Shown here one piece after another: positions 30,374 through 40,746 of a stretch of DNA of 41,414 bases (the first letter of the stretch is position 1; each line of letters begins with the position of its first letter). The translations under genes were made by a program, and so were the position numbers. Under the pieces are notes generated by a model. The model was not told the DNA's origin, ran no database searches, and saw only the letters and a list, made by a program, of their open reading frames with translations. Origin of the DNA: Nymphaea colorata (taxonomy: Eukaryota > Streptophyta > Magnoliopsida > Nymphaeales > Nymphaeaceae); assembly GCF_008831285.2 (NCBI RefSeq), contig NW_022205237.1:1-41414 (forward strand), read 5' to 3'.

Positions 30374-30747
30374 TCAAGCGTGTTCTGCCTGGATAGCTTT
30401 TTGTCCAAGCCTCTGGCGAAATTGATGAGCTTTCTGACGGTGGGATCATTGAGGGAGAAACTGGCCTGTTCATTCGATAAATTAGCTCCAGTGAGACTGT
30501 GATCAGAATTTCCAAAGTCCATACTCTCTCCATTCCAGACCCAGGTGTTCGACCCGCCGTGGTAAGTGTACTTGTCTTCTTTCCGTTGTCGATGACGATA
30601 ATTACATACCGGCCGCCCGCTTCATTATGGGATTTAGAGGAGTTGACTGGGACGCTGTATTCAGCGAGCTAGAATCCCTCGCGGCAGTCCACCATTGAAC
30701 CCAAATATCTCTTGGGCCTTGATTGACGATTGGAGTGGTGTCCCCAT
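30374..30747 (-). pseudogene. VEW/YGG copy with several frame breaks
   Basis: Pieces: IVNQGPRDIWVQWWTAARD, LAEYSVPVNSSKSHNEA, VIDNGKK, YTYHGGSNTWVWNGESMDFG, LTGANLSNEQASFSLNDPTV, RKLINFARGLD, AIQAEHA-TGA. Four or more single missing bases. Closest to 20102. Confidence 0.7.
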
Positions 30748-30750
30748 TCT

Positions 30751-30779
30751 TAGTAAATGATTCTTGCAAAGATACGTTT
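30751..30779 (-). promoter_or_regulatory. Degraded family promoter core
   Basis: AAACGTATCTTTGCAAGAAT: one G of ACGG and part of the right arm are lost. Confidence 0.55.
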
Positions 30780-30904
30780 GTGATTAAGCCAATATTTAGA
30801 ATAAGTGGCAATTAAGGCCGAAGAAGAGGAAGGGACTGAAAGGGAAATAGGCAATTAGCTTGATGTCAGGTAGAGAGCGTAGTAGAACTATTTAGATTGT
30901 GATT

Positions 30905-31135
30905 GAGGACCTGCAGCTCAAAGCCTCAGTTAATTCAGCCACCCTTTTCAGAACTTCACCATGGACATACTATTGGAGTACAAAGACGTTTCCTTTAATT
31001 GTTCAAGCCTTTGCATAGAATCTCATCAATCTGTTCATAAAAAGTCATCGGCAATCATGAATATACATAAGTCTGCCCTCTCCTAATTTTTATGACTTTC
31101 ATTGCATAGATAAACATGCTTCCCGCCTTAAACTA
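30905..31135 (-). pseudogene. SNAPC3 C-terminal fragment
   Basis: KHVYLCNE, then a degraded region with FYAKA and GEVLKRVAELTEAL. Same source as the relics at 19548 and 23561. The parent, SNAPC3, lies only 0.9 kb to the right. Confidence 0.5.
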
Positions 31136-31272
31136 AATCTCTCTCCACATTTTCCATTCCATTCGCCCATCTCCTTCCCTTCCTATCAAGCTCACATGCG
31201 TCTTGTCCTTTTCCCTTCTGAATAGCGCGTAGTTGGTTTAAATTGGTTAGGATTTGATGATGGATATGGAGA

Positions 31273-31659
31273 TCAGGCATGGTGTTCTGCTGCCTTGATT
31301 GGGTTGTAATCCAACGCCCTGACGAAATCGAGGACCGTTTTGACGGTGGGAATGTTGAGGGGGATGCTGGCCTGCCCATTCGAGAATTCAAGTCCTCTGG
31401 TAGTAGGGTCAGGCTCGCCAGTGGCGTTAATGAGCTTCTCTCCGTCCCAGATCCAACTGTGATCATTTCCGCCGAAAAATTTCACCTTGTCCCTCTTTCC
31501 GTTGTCGATGACGATAAGGTCATACCAGATGGCCCCCTCGTTATGGTATTTAGAGGTGCCGGGTGGAATGCTGTATGCGGCGACCTTGGATTTCTCGCCG
31601 ACGGTCCACCATTCGACCCAGATTGTTCTTGGGGTCTCATTGTAGATACGTTGTCCCAT
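31273..31659 (-). CDS. VEW/YGG family protein, intact
   Basis: Intact 128-residue member that needs no reassigned codon. GQRIYNETPRTIWVEWWT, KYHNEGAIWYDLIVIDNG, FFGGNDHSWIWDGEKL, RGLEFSNGQASIPLNIPT, KTVLDFVRALDY and ending AAEHHA-TGA. It is the array member next to the single-copy core and GAA-coded NETPR here provides the comparison for the TAA in copy 6. Confidence 0.88.
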   Translation of the reverse strand: MGQRIYNETPRTIWVEWWTVGEKSKVAAYSIPPGTSKYHNEGAIWYDLIVIDNGKRDKVKFFGGNDHSWIWDGEKLINATGEPDPTTRGLEFSNGQASIPLNIPTVKTVLDFVRALDYNPIKAAEHHA

Positions 31660-31661
31660 TC

Positions 31662-31704
31662 TTAGTTAATGATTATGCCTCCTCTTGCAAAGATACCGTT
31701 TTTT
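31662..31704 (-). promoter_or_regulatory. Family promoter core
   Basis: AAAAAACGGTATCTTTGCAA then GAGGAGGCATAATC; left half perfect. Confidence 0.68.
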
Positions 31705-32010
31705 GATTAAGCCAATTGATCGAATAAGTGGCAATTGGCCGAAGAAGAGGAAGGGACTGGAAGGGAAATAGGCGGTTAGTTTGATGCCAAACAGAGAGCG
31801 TGATGGAACTGTTGAGATATCTATCTAGCCAAGGAAATCCCTCCACTAAAAGATATCAATATTTGGGATAAGATCAAGTCCTTTTGAGGACTACTGTCCA
31901 AACCTCAGCAATTCGATAAACCTGTTCAGGGTCTCACCAGACATATGGTCGAAGCAAAATACTGGCACATATACTTTAATTGCCAATCCATACATAAAAC
32001 ATCATCTCAA
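31705..32010. other. Intergenic between array and core genes
   Basis: The left half resembles upstream regions at 18073 and 30790. The right half (31870-32005) reads FYVWIGN and FCFDHMSGETLNRFIELLRF on the minus strand in changing frames, matching the segment that follows KHVYLC in the SNAPC3 tail relics; it may be a lost or alternative C-terminal extension of SNAPC3. Confidence 0.5.
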
Positions 32011-33242
32011 TCATGGATATACTGACGCAGGTCTGCTCCTCCTTCTCCTGCCAGTGCAAATTCCATGGCATCCTTGCAGAGATACACATGCTTGCCCGCC
32101 TTGAGGGGGTCGTTCAGCGAAACCCACTCGGCGTACTTTGCCCTGCATCCGTCGCATTTTCGCTTCCTCATCCGCCCTCAAAGGCAACCAGGGGGTATTT
32201 TTCCTTGCGCAGAGGCTCAAAGGTGGATCCCTCGGAGACGATATGCAGGTCCTTGAAGATGATGATGTGGTCGCACCCCTCAGGTGGCGGAAGAGGTAAG
32301 GCCTCCCGAAGACCACCCTCAGGTTCTTCATCTTGGTCTTTCCCATCTCGTAGAGCGCATAGGGCATTTCAGCCTTGACCCTGGGGTTGTCGTCATCTTC
32401 CATCTGGGTGGAGAACTGTATGATCTCTTCTATCTTCTTCCTGCGACTGTTCCGTGGTAGTAGAAGTTGTCCTCTATCAGCAGTAGGAATTGGCCCAGTG
32501 CGAAGTCTCCCTGCCCTACAGCCTCGCCACCATGCAGTAGAACTTGCTGGCAGCCTCGAGCAAGGTCTGCTCCCCGTGGCAGTTGTACTAGTAAGTCTTC
32601 TCGCCGTTGATGCTATCGTAGAGACTCAGCGTCACGATCGGCTCGCCGAAGGAGAGGAAATCTTGCGACCCGCCGCCAGTCTGCATCTCCTCCTCTCTGA
32701 GCTATTTGAGGTAGGTGGGGTTGAGCATGTTCTTCTCGTAGCGCGGCAGCCGTAGGTTCTAATTGGCGTAGACCTCGTAGGACTTGAGAGTGATGCCCTC
32801 GGGGTGCTCAGGGTCGAACTCGTTGCGGATCTTGTAGAGGTTCAGCTCGGCAGCCAGGTAGTAGATCTTCTCCGCCTCGCATTTCAAGTTTTTTATGTTC
32901 TACGCCGCCCGCTGATGATCTCGTACTTGCCTATATGATTGATGCAGTACCCTTGTACCCCGACAATATCTTCTGGCGTATCTATGGCGTTTCGGCGTAG
33001 GGGTGCTCCATCATTTCCTTCAGCCTGTGCTCGGAGGGGAGATCCTTGAGGACAGTCTCGATGGTGGGCGTGCGCTTGGTCAAATCCTCCTCGAGGGTGA
33101 TGTTGGGGACCGACAGCGCCGCCAGCATCTGCTAGAATTAGTGCTTGGCCTTGCGGATGTCCTCACTTATCTGCTTGACTGATTTTATCTACTTTCCACG
33201 CTAGCGCTACATCATATATTCTGGATTAAATATAGCGACCAT
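32011..33242 (-). CDS. SNAPC3: snRNA-activating protein complex subunit 3 (SNAPC3/SNAP50) homologue
   Basis: SNAPC3 binds the proximal sequence element and recruits Pol II or Pol III to snRNA genes in the nucleus. Diagnostic features in order: DFLSFGEPIVTLSLYDS, a FYYHG segment, FGRPYLFRHLRG, CDHIIIFKDLHIVSEGS, YPLVAFEGG, then the zinc-binding KCDGCRAKYAEWVSLNDPLK and KHVYLC, as in animal SNAPC3 (RxGxxYLYxHxGDCEH, CxxC, WVTxND, CxxC). UAR codons occur at several sites, for example YLK-TAG-LREEE. About six or seven single missing bases break the frame (near 32951, 32890, 32515, 32448, 32275, 32170, 32070), with family motifs on both sides of each. If the last break is not real, the gene ends at 32007 with CKDA instead of CxxC. 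The start at 33242 (MVAIFNPEYM) follows an in-frame TGA. Confidence 0.85.
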
Positions 33243-33351
33243 AGATAAGAATAACCATCATGCGAATGATTACTGTAGGGATAGGATAGAGCTAGGGCAT
33301 AGTGGGTGGGATGGATGGGAAGGAAGTGATGATGGTATATTATTATTCATA

Positions 33352-34986
33352 TCATTTCCTGGTAGGGAAGCAGGAGGGTTTTCGGTCAATTACTATCAGT
33401 TCCGGCCTATCCACCTCTCTGCCCTCTTCCTCCTCCCTCCCATGCCGAGAGGGCCTCAAGTTGCTCATCAGCTCTCCGTGCTTCTGCCGAGTGCCGATGA
33501 CGCTCTCCTGCCTCCTGTGCGTCTTGACCTCCACCCTGGGGGGACTAGCCGGTTCTCCTTGAGGTGGTTGTCGCGGAAGTGGCTGGGCTGCTGGTCGTTG
33601 GTCTCGGTGGGGTGCTTGAAGAGGGAGGACTTGCGGCCCATGCGGAAGGGAGTGTTGGTCTCGCTGGACGAGAAGTGGATGCGGGAGGGACGCGGCGACT
33701 CGCGGTAGTACCCGCAGAAGTTGGTGAAGTCGGTGGGGTTCACCAGCAGGACGATGGTGTCGTCGCCCTCCTCCAGCTGGGAACGGGAGAAGGAGTTTAG
33801 ATTCTCCTTTATCTCGTCCTACCTGGTGGCCAACCGCTTGCTCGTGTGCTTGGCCAAGGATTTGATGGAGGGCATCCTGGCTGGAGGGTGCGCCACGTGC
33901 TATTCGATCGAGTTCCGTTGTGGATGGTCATTTTGGAGGTCAGTCTTCCACCTCTGAATCCCTGCTGCAGAGATGGCTGAACTATCCGTTCCAGGCCTAC
34001 AATTGCTGCTCCTCTTCGGACCTGTCCGACCTTGGGGCAGCTATTATAGTTGTGGCTCCAATTTGACAGTCTTAAAGGACTTGATGGTTTTATTAGTCTT
34101 TCCCCTGCTTTTCACAATCTCCTTCCTTTACTCCTCCTGCGGGACTATCGGCAAGGGCGTGGTGCAGTACTTCTGCAGTAACTGCTAAGCTGAGGGCCTT
34201 TTGCTTGCCTCCTTCTGCAGCATGTCCCGAATGCATCCTTCAGTCTCTCCGAGAAGTGGGCAGGATATTGCGGTACTCGTAGGTGATGCTCTGAGCCAGT
34301 TTCAAGAAGTTAGGATGCTGGAAAGGGGCCCGCAGTGCCGCCATTTGGTATATGGTGACGCCCAGACTCCAAATGTCGATTTTTTACGAGTAAGATTAGT
34401 ACTTTATTATCTACGGGGCCAAATAAAGAGGAGTCCCCACCCGCGTGTAGTTCTCACGCTAGGAGATCTTAGCAGTCCCCAAATCGCCCACCTAAATCAC
34501 AAGGGGAGTACCTGCAGAGTCCCCGTGGGAAGGTTCACGAAGATGTTGCTGGGCTTATATCTCTGTGCAGGATGCCCAACTTGTGGAGGTAGGCCAAGGC
34601 TTCGAGGATTTGCCTCAGGAAGCTCCAAATCGATGCCTATTCGAAGTACCGTCCCGATTTCTCTTGCTATTTATCACCTTTTGCAGGTCCCGCTCGTGGT
34701 TGTAGTCGAAGAGCAGATAGAGGAAATCCTTGGAGATGTAGGACTGCTGCAACCGGATCAGGTTGGGGTGCTATGCTGCTCTCAGGATGCGCAATTCGGC
34801 ATTGAGCTTGTTGGGCTGCATGTGAGAGTGTTACTTCGATGAGATGCATGGGTATTTTCTTGAGTGCGTAATGGCGCTGATCCTTGGGGTGATTATGTGA
34901 TAGCAAATACCGGATGCTCCGCGGCCCAGCTACGAGAGCACCTAGTACTTGTCCGCGAACTGCTGGAAGGGCTGAGGATGCTACAT
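33352..34986 (-). CDS. NEK-like serine/threonine protein kinase with long C-terminal tail
   Basis: Kinase motifs in order: KYEVLSELGRGASG (glycine loop), HYALKKI (VAIK lysine), HPNLIRL, LLFDYNHERDLQKVINSK, YLHKLGILHRDI and KPSNIF (catalytic loop), GDLGTAKIS (DLG in place of DFG), TRVGTPLYLAP-TAG (APE motif), YS-TAA-KIDIWSLGV, RDMLQKEASKRPS. Motif style fits NIMA-related kinases, which act in cilia and mitosis. The TAG at 34411-34413 is the invariant Glu of APE. A basic, Ser/Arg-rich tail of about 250 residues follows (TPFRMGRKSSLFKHP). Frame breaks near 34905, 34830, 34650, 34553, 34494, 34252, 34232 and, in a six-C run, near 33536; without the last the protein ends at 33468. Divergent with the 35163 gene, 176 bp apart. 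Confidence 0.82.
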
Positions 34987-35162
34987 CGCTTCTTCTATTA
35001 TAGATTACAGAGAAAAACAGAAATACACATAGTCACACGCATTATCAATTATCATACCCCTCACCACAGCCAGAGGACAGGCAACCCATCAATAGAGATA
35101 GTACCACCCTATCGATCCAGGCCTCATTGCTTCTGTTGGTCTTAGAATTATATAATTATCAG
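34987..35162. promoter_or_regulatory. Shared divergent promoter region
   Basis: 176 bp between the starts of the kinase (minus) and the coiled-coil gene (plus). AT-rich at both ends. The VEW/YGG core motif is absent here, as it is upstream of all core genes. Confidence 0.5.
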
Positions 35163-37019
35163 ATGCATAATAACCTTCTTCGGAGGGGAGGTCGGAGAAG
35201 AGCTCCAAGAGCAAGCTGGACTTCTAGCTGCCCCGCGTACCAACCGAATAAATCAGTGTAGATCGTCAAAGGAGACCAAAGCGCCAATATTTCCGAATAT
35301 ACCGGCCCAAACGCCCTTCGATTCCACTGGCTCACCCTCCCCAAGGACTACTCCTCCACCCCCAACTCGGAAATCGAGGCAGAGTACTCCCAGCTCCGGC
35401 GGGAATTGCTGATGCTGAACGAGCAGGCGGCAAGGAATGTGGAGCGAATGACGCTGCGTACTGCCAAGGCGACGAAGATGGAGGGGAGCCACTTGGCGGA
35501 GGTGCGCGGGAAGGAGGCGGAGAACAACCTGGCGATTATCGCACGGCTGCGGAGCTAGTTATAGCAGTTGCAGAAACGAATATCGGTGCTGTAGGGGACG
35601 GGCAAGGAGGATATCGAGGAGAGCATCGCCCAGACCAAGGAGAAAATCGCTACCCTCAGGCACAAGAACAAAGAATTGCAGCAAAAGAGCAAGGAAATCG
35701 GGTGCAGCATATAGGCTGGAGACTAGGCATTTTCCTAATTGAGGAGGGTGGAAGTTGAGCTGGGCCTGGCCGAGCGAAAGAAGGGCAAGTTGTAACTGCG
35801 CTGGAAGGAGTATCTTTCCAGCATGGAGAAAGTGAATAGAAATTTAAGCGAACTGTCTGATGAGGCTGAGCAGGCGGAGTCCTACATCGAGGAGCAACTG
35901 GAGTGCAGTCGCGTCGATAAATAATAGAAAAAATTGTAATCCCTCTACAGACAGCACTGCTACGCTCTGGAGGCGCTGAAGAAGAACGAGGAAAGCGTCA
36001 GCAGTCTCAAACAGCAGAAATACCATCAGTGCTAAAACAACTCGAAGAGATAGGGAAAGAATCGCACGCACAGAACATGCCATCCAACAAGCAGAGGCAA
36101 GACACAGGCAGCAGGGACAGGAAATGGTGGAATTGCAACAGAAACGAAGGAAAATTCTGAGAAAATAAGCATGGGGATGGAGAGTCGGTAAGAAGAGCAG
36201 GAGGAGAAGGAGAACGAGGCCAGCGATGACAAGTTCAAGAATACTGCATCGGTGGGCCGCAGCATGAAGATGACCAAAGAGGCGAAGGCGCAGAGCCAGA
36301 GCCAGTACGGGCGCATCTCCTACGACCAGCAGCAGCAACAGAGCAAGACCAAATTGCTCAACCTCCGCATCAACAAATCAGTCAGCAGGAAGGGAGAAAA
36401 AGTGGACAAGGTCAACAACACCATCGACACTCTTCCCCAGGAGGGCCCAACCTCGCAACCCTCAAGAAGAAGGGAAACGCCATCCTCAAACCCGATAGGG
36501 TGAATCTCTCCCAGCAGGAATCCAAAAATGTCTCGAAATCACCCACACCGAGGATGAACACTATTGATTTGGTTGTACTCCCAAAAAGGAGGAAAGGAGA
36601 AGGGGAAATAAAAAGAACAGAAAGATGAAATTTAGGAGTATTTCTAAGAGCAAATTATTGAGGAAGAAATACAGGCTTCCTCTTCCTCCAAATTGCCAAG
36701 AACATTAATGAAGAAATAATCAGAAAAAGCCATGAGCAATTTGGATAAGGCAATTGAAAACCTCCACCAATAGAAGACAAACCCCAAACAATACAAGCCA
36801 TCAAAACTCCCAAATAATAGTAATAGGACGACGCCGATCTGTAAGACTTCAAAAAATCGATAGCGGCGTAGCTGAACGGACCCTACTCGGGCGTCGGCTC
36901 CATCGAAATCGCACTGGGAGAGATAGAAAACTCAATACGGCAGCACGAGTCGAGGCCAAGGTGCACACCAGCAGCAAAGACGACCCCATTGAGGAGGAGG
37001 AAGAGTAACCCATATAATG
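35163..37019 (+). CDS. Coiled-coil protein, acidic C-terminus
   Basis: Not recognised. From 35239 it reads YQPNKSVEIVKGDQSANISE, FHWLTLPKDYSSTPNSEIEA, then about 250 residues of heptad-like coiled coil (LRSELEQLQKRISVLE, TLRHKNKELQQKSKEI) rich in UAR codons at positions suited to Glu. The second half is charged and low in complexity (SYDQQQQQSKTKLL), then DFKKSIAAELNGPYSG, GSIEIALGEIENSIRQHE, and a run of seven or more Glu before TGA at 37017-37019. Breaks near 36455, 36575, 36828 and 36951; there may be another near the start, so the first 25 residues are uncertain. Convergent with the SWI3 gene, 81 bp away. Confidence 0.7.
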
Positions 37020-37100
37020 AGTCAGCTGGCCAGTGATCCTTCCTGCCTATCTTCCATATCATCCCATCAAACACGTATCCATAGGTTTGGCATATGCAGA

Positions 37101-38797
37101 TCACAGTCTCTTGCACTAATCAAACACCCTGAGACTCCTCACCAAGTTCTCGCAGGCCTGCAGGTGCTCCAGCCGCCCCTCGTACTTCCGCATCTCCAGC
37201 CGCACCATCTCGTCCAGCCTCTTCCGCCAAACGTAGTCCCGCTCGCTGGCGACCCGCGTCAGCTCGTTGATGAGCTTGGCGCCGGCCTGGGCCGCGAACT
37301 GCAGGCTATCGTTGAGCTTCCGCTCCGCCAGGCGGTCCTGGATGCCCACGCGCACCGAGGAGAAGTTGGCCTATACGAACTGGTCGTCCTCGTATTACTC
37401 CTACAAGCGCACCACTCCCCTGCGCGGCAGGCTGAGGAAGTAGAGGATGATCTGCTCGATGTCGACGTCCCGGCAGAGGCCCTTCTTCTTGAGGTCCTAG
37501 TGGATCGACTGCCAGTTTTCCCCATGCTTGTCCACCAGCTCCAGGAGGGTGTCGGTTTCCTGCAAAGTCCACTCCTTCTCCACTCGAGACTAGATCAGCT
37601 TCGCAATGGTAGCGTTGATCTCCTCTCTCTTGCGTTCGCCCTCCTCCTCGTCCTCGAGGGGACTTTTCTCCTCGTTTTCCTCTTTCTCCTTATCGTCATT
37701 CTCCCCATTCTCCTCCCCATCTTCTTTTCTTCTCTTCTCCCTGCGTCTCCTCTTGTTGCGCTTCCTCCTGGCGGGGTCCAGCTTGTCGTTGACTGTGATC
37801 TTCTTGAAGTCGTGGTGGGTGAGCAGGAGGGGGAAGTTGTTCTCGCAGTAGCACCGCACGCAAAGGATGTACTCGTACTCCTTCTGGGAGAGGGAGGGTT
37901 CTTGGAGTTCACGTTCTTCATGATGTTGGCAATCTCCTTAGGATCCAGGCTGCGACTGTGCTGGAACCACACGATCCCGCAGTGGATGCGACAGTAGTCA
38001 CAGTAGGGCCTCAATTGGGATGTTAGCTTTTTCAGTAATTCCCCAGGGTCAGCAGGGTGCTGCTCTGGCCTCCTCACCCGCGTGGACAGCTAGAAGGGCA
38101 GTAGCTCCTTCTTCCCGTCGGGACGCACCCGCATGATGTGGGCGCGACTGTTGGCCTCCAGGGCTGAGGAGGGAGAGTTGGCATTGATTGCACCTAAACT
38201 GCCCAAAAATTGATGGATCTTCATCACCCAGAAGGAGTCACAGCACAGGTACCGACGTATGCAGCTGGCCGAAAGGTACTTCATCTCCTCAGCAAACTCA
38301 GACTCGTACAGCTTCACGACGAAGTTGCGGTGCTTGCGGTAACTCTTGATCCAAGCTGCCAACTCCTCCCTCTCCTATGCCTACTCCGACGTGCATCCGA
38401 ACTTCTCGCAAAACCATTACACCACTTACCTCCTCTAGGAGGAGTGGACCTTGTTCAGGTCGAACCATTGCGCGTAAACCTTGCAGAAATCAGGCGTGGA
38501 GACCGGTTACTCATCCGCAGTCTATGGGTCGGCATAGGGATCGTGGCGTTTGAGGAAGACAAGATTGGTTTCTGATGTTATGGAGGGGGTACTCTTGAAG
38601 ACAGGCCGGTACTCTTTGATGGTGGGCTGCGCGTGCGAATTGGGGACTGTTGATGCCTGCGGAGGAGGGACGCCGGGCGCTCCTTCCGGCTTATTGAGCA
38701 GTTCTGTGCCCTCGACTATGGAGAAGCCGTTGGGAGTTTCGATGACGTTGATGACGAAAGAGCTCCGCTTGGCCCGCGAGTGCCGCTATGATGCCAT
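37101..38797 (-). CDS. SWI3: SWI3/RSC8/SMARCC chromatin-remodelling subunit
   Basis: Core scaffold subunit of SWI/SNF-type nucleosome remodellers, nuclear. About 565 residues. SWIRM domain: WFDLNKVHSS-TAG-RR, EWFCEKFG, YRKHRNFVVKLYESE, YLSASCIRRYLCCDSFWVMK, IHQFLGSLGAINA. ZZ-like zinc finger as in yeast Rsc8: CDYCRIHCGIVWFQHSR then CVRCYCENNFP and HHDFKKI. Basic/acidic linker, then SANT domain: KEWTLQETDTLLELVDKHG, ENWQSIH-TAG-DLKKKG, DIEQIILYFLSLPR. C-terminal coiled coil: RKRLDEMVRLEMRKYEG. The TAG at 38435-38437 is the E of the E-R-R that family members share (IHEIERRALPEFF in human). One missing base near 37900. Stop TGA at 37101-37103. Confidence 0.92.
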
Positions 38798-38885
38798 TTA
38801 ATTATATATCAATGCAGTCGAAATTTGATTTATTTGGGTGGGAGGGGATGAAGGATTAGAATCAATGAGGAAATGGCATGTATTT

Positions 38886-39687
38886 TCATATATTTATTGG
38901 GAATGGTTGATGATATAAATGTAATAAGATCATAGCTCTACAGCCTTTTTCCCCGTATCTTTTTTCGCAAGACTAAAGGATAAAAACTCGCTATTGGGAT
39001 GCCACAGAGAAATGATGGGCGACCGCGATTTCAAAGACTTGAAGCATGTCTTATTATTGACGTAAGGTTTTATCTGCGAGCTTTCCGAGTATACCGTCCT
39101 TCTGAACACTCTAAAATTGATCGACGGTTGGGATTACGGTTGGAGTGGTTTTCTTTGCGTAGCTGACTATGCGTAGCTCTTCCTGCAGCACTTAGTATTG
39201 AAGGTATTGGTTCTGAACAATCGATTGACTTCTACAGATGAGAATAGGGTTACATTTTGCGAGGTGCTATCCATCCTCTTTGTTAAAGCACTTATCCACT
39301 GCCAATCTGATGATGATCGATAGCAAGATCTCATAATACTTTGACTCGTTGCTAAAGACCTTGAACCTTCTCTGTTTGAATAGGAAGAGACTGTAGGCTG
39401 TGCTGATCTCTTTGGCCTTAGTATCTATCCTCTTGATTTCGGAATCGATCAATTTGGGCATCACTACCTAGCTGTATCAGCATGTTTTACTTTTTATCGG
39501 AGTAGAACTTCAATTTCTCTATCCTGCGCTTGATGATATTGAGTTCCTCGCAATATTCATACAGTCTGACCACCAATAGCTAGAACTCCTTGCTGGAGAG
39601 CGCCTGCCTGGTCAAAGGATCGTGGCATTGCTCAGTCTATTCGAGGATCTTGTCGCGAAGGTAGCTTTAGTAGTTGACGATCACCAT
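38886..39687 (-). CDS. Unrecognised protein, coiled coil then helical region
   Basis: Not recognised. MVIVNYESYLRDKILEETEQ, ALSSKEFELLVVRLYEYCEE, LNIIKRRIEKLKFYSDKK form a helical N-terminus; after a break near 39467 it continues LIDSEIKRIDTKAKEISTAY, FKQRRFKVFSNESKYYEILL and, through TAG at 39267, on to TGA at 38886-38888. The first half looks like an authentic small coiled-coil protein. The extension beyond 39267 is open under UAR = sense but has lower confidence. It lies 88 bp from the SWI3 start. Confidence 0.6.
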
Positions 39688-40009
39688 AGGGGGGTTTGTT
39701 ATTATTATTGTTATAAAATAAAAGGATGATGAAACGGATAGGGATTAGAGTTAAGGTTGGGGATTTGAATAACTGTTGGTATTTAACAATAAAAATGGGT
39801 GACTTTTAATTGATTTTTACTGATGAGTTGGGCTGTCCGGACATACATCTTCAGAAGAACTTACTGTTTTTGCAAATTTTATCCAAAACTCTCGTCCCAT
39901 TTTCCTTCATCTTTTCTTCTCTTTCGATTATCTTCCCTTATCAAAACCATTAATTTCTGACAGCAAAAACGGTATCATTGAAAGATGCCGACATAAAAAT
40001 TTTTGAAGA
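39688..40009 (+). promoter_or_regulatory. Intergenic with family promoter core (39965-40005)
   Basis: Plus strand AAAAACGGTATCATTGAAAG, then ATGCCGACATAAAAA and ATG. One change in the palindrome (ATCATTGAAAGAT). The rest, upstream to 39688, is AT-rich with no gene seen and probably serves the 39687 gene too. Confidence 0.7.
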
Positions 40010-40393
40010 ATGGGAAGCACTCTCACGCTCATCAACCAAACCCCCAGAAGGATCATGGTTGAATGGTGGACCCCCGGCGAAGTAGGCAAGATCATCGGGT
40101 ACGGTATCGACCCCCACTCCGAGAGAGGCCATGCCGAACAGGCAGTCTGGTACGATATTGTCATCACCGATAAGGGAAATAGGTTCAAGGCCACCTACTA
40201 CGGCGGAGCCAATGCTACCTGGACATTCGATGGAACCAAGATCACATTCCTGAGTCGACAGGCCGATCCCACAGCCAAAGGAGCTTAAGTCAGCAATGGA
40301 GCAGCCGCCCTTGCTCTCGATAATCCACACTTAGGGAAGATCATCGATTTCGTGAAGGCCTTGGACTACAAGCCAGAACACCATGGCAAATGA
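40010..40393 (+). CDS. VEW/YGG family protein, right arm 1
   Basis: Open for 127 residues with one UAA (40286-40288). MGSTLTLINQTPRRIMVEWW, RGHAEQAVWYDIVITDKG, YYGGANATWTFDGTKIT, KGA-TAA-VSNGAAALALDN, GKIIDFVKALDYKPEHHGK-TGA. The UAA aligns with the E/D of RGLEFSNG and KGIDFSTG. On the opposite strand from the left array, it is read toward the right telomere. Confidence 0.86.
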
Positions 40394-40701
40394 TTCCATC
40401 AATACCAAAATCAATTTCTTTAGTTATTTTGAAGACTTTTAAGAATATGAGGAGAAAAATGAGGTCAGTTTATGTTGGGAAATGATGCAATAGTCTTGCG
40501 AAGCCAACTTTGAATGATTCTTTTTTATTGAGATCGCAGGAGTAAAATCTCTGGTTAAAACTTCGATTTAATCTTCACTGAACAACGTAAAAGCCACAAG
40601 AGAGTTCATCTAACTTCATATTCAAATCATTCATCGATTATTTTCACATCCCTGCGTTTGCACTCGCCTTTACCCCATTTCAACAGTTGATGCCGATGAC
40701 T
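40394..40701. other. Intergenic, no gene seen
   Basis: AT-rich gap between the two right-arm genes. TTTCAACAGTTGATG near 40680 is the upstream half of the promoter block of the next gene. Confidence 0.5.
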
Positions 40702-40746
40702 AAAAAACGGTATCTTTGAAAGATGCCGTATAATCATTAAATAAGA
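40679..40746 (+). promoter_or_regulatory. Conserved family promoter block, right arm
   Basis: TTCAACAGTTGA, about 13 bp, then AAAAAACGGTATCTTTGAAA, GATGCCGTATAATC, ATTAAATAAGA and ATG. Layout and sequence match the left-array block although the two sets lie 9 kb or more apart and on opposite strands. Confidence 0.78.

Noticed and set aside
578-31659. UAR = Gln (Tetrahymena/Paramecium code)
   Set aside because: UAR falls on invariant Glu positions (APE, E-R-R, V-E-W, GHxEEAVW). Some sites would fit Gln too, but none that I could anchor requires it.
1-31700. Array as a transposon cluster
   Set aside because: No transposase, reverse transcriptase, terminal inverted repeats or target duplications are visible; units consist of gene, promoter block and spacer.
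34201-34842. 213-codon plus-strand open frame
   Set aside because: Antisense shadow of the kinase, which shows HRD, DLG and APE motifs on the other strand.
35844-36338. Leucine-rich 164-codon minus-strand frame resembling a membrane protein
   Set aside because: Antisense of the coiled-coil gene; Lys/Glu/Gln codons read backwards give Leu and Phe.
37017-37997. 326-codon plus-strand open frame
   Set aside because: Antisense shadow of the SWI3 gene, whose SWIRM, zinc finger and SANT domains are clear on the minus strand.
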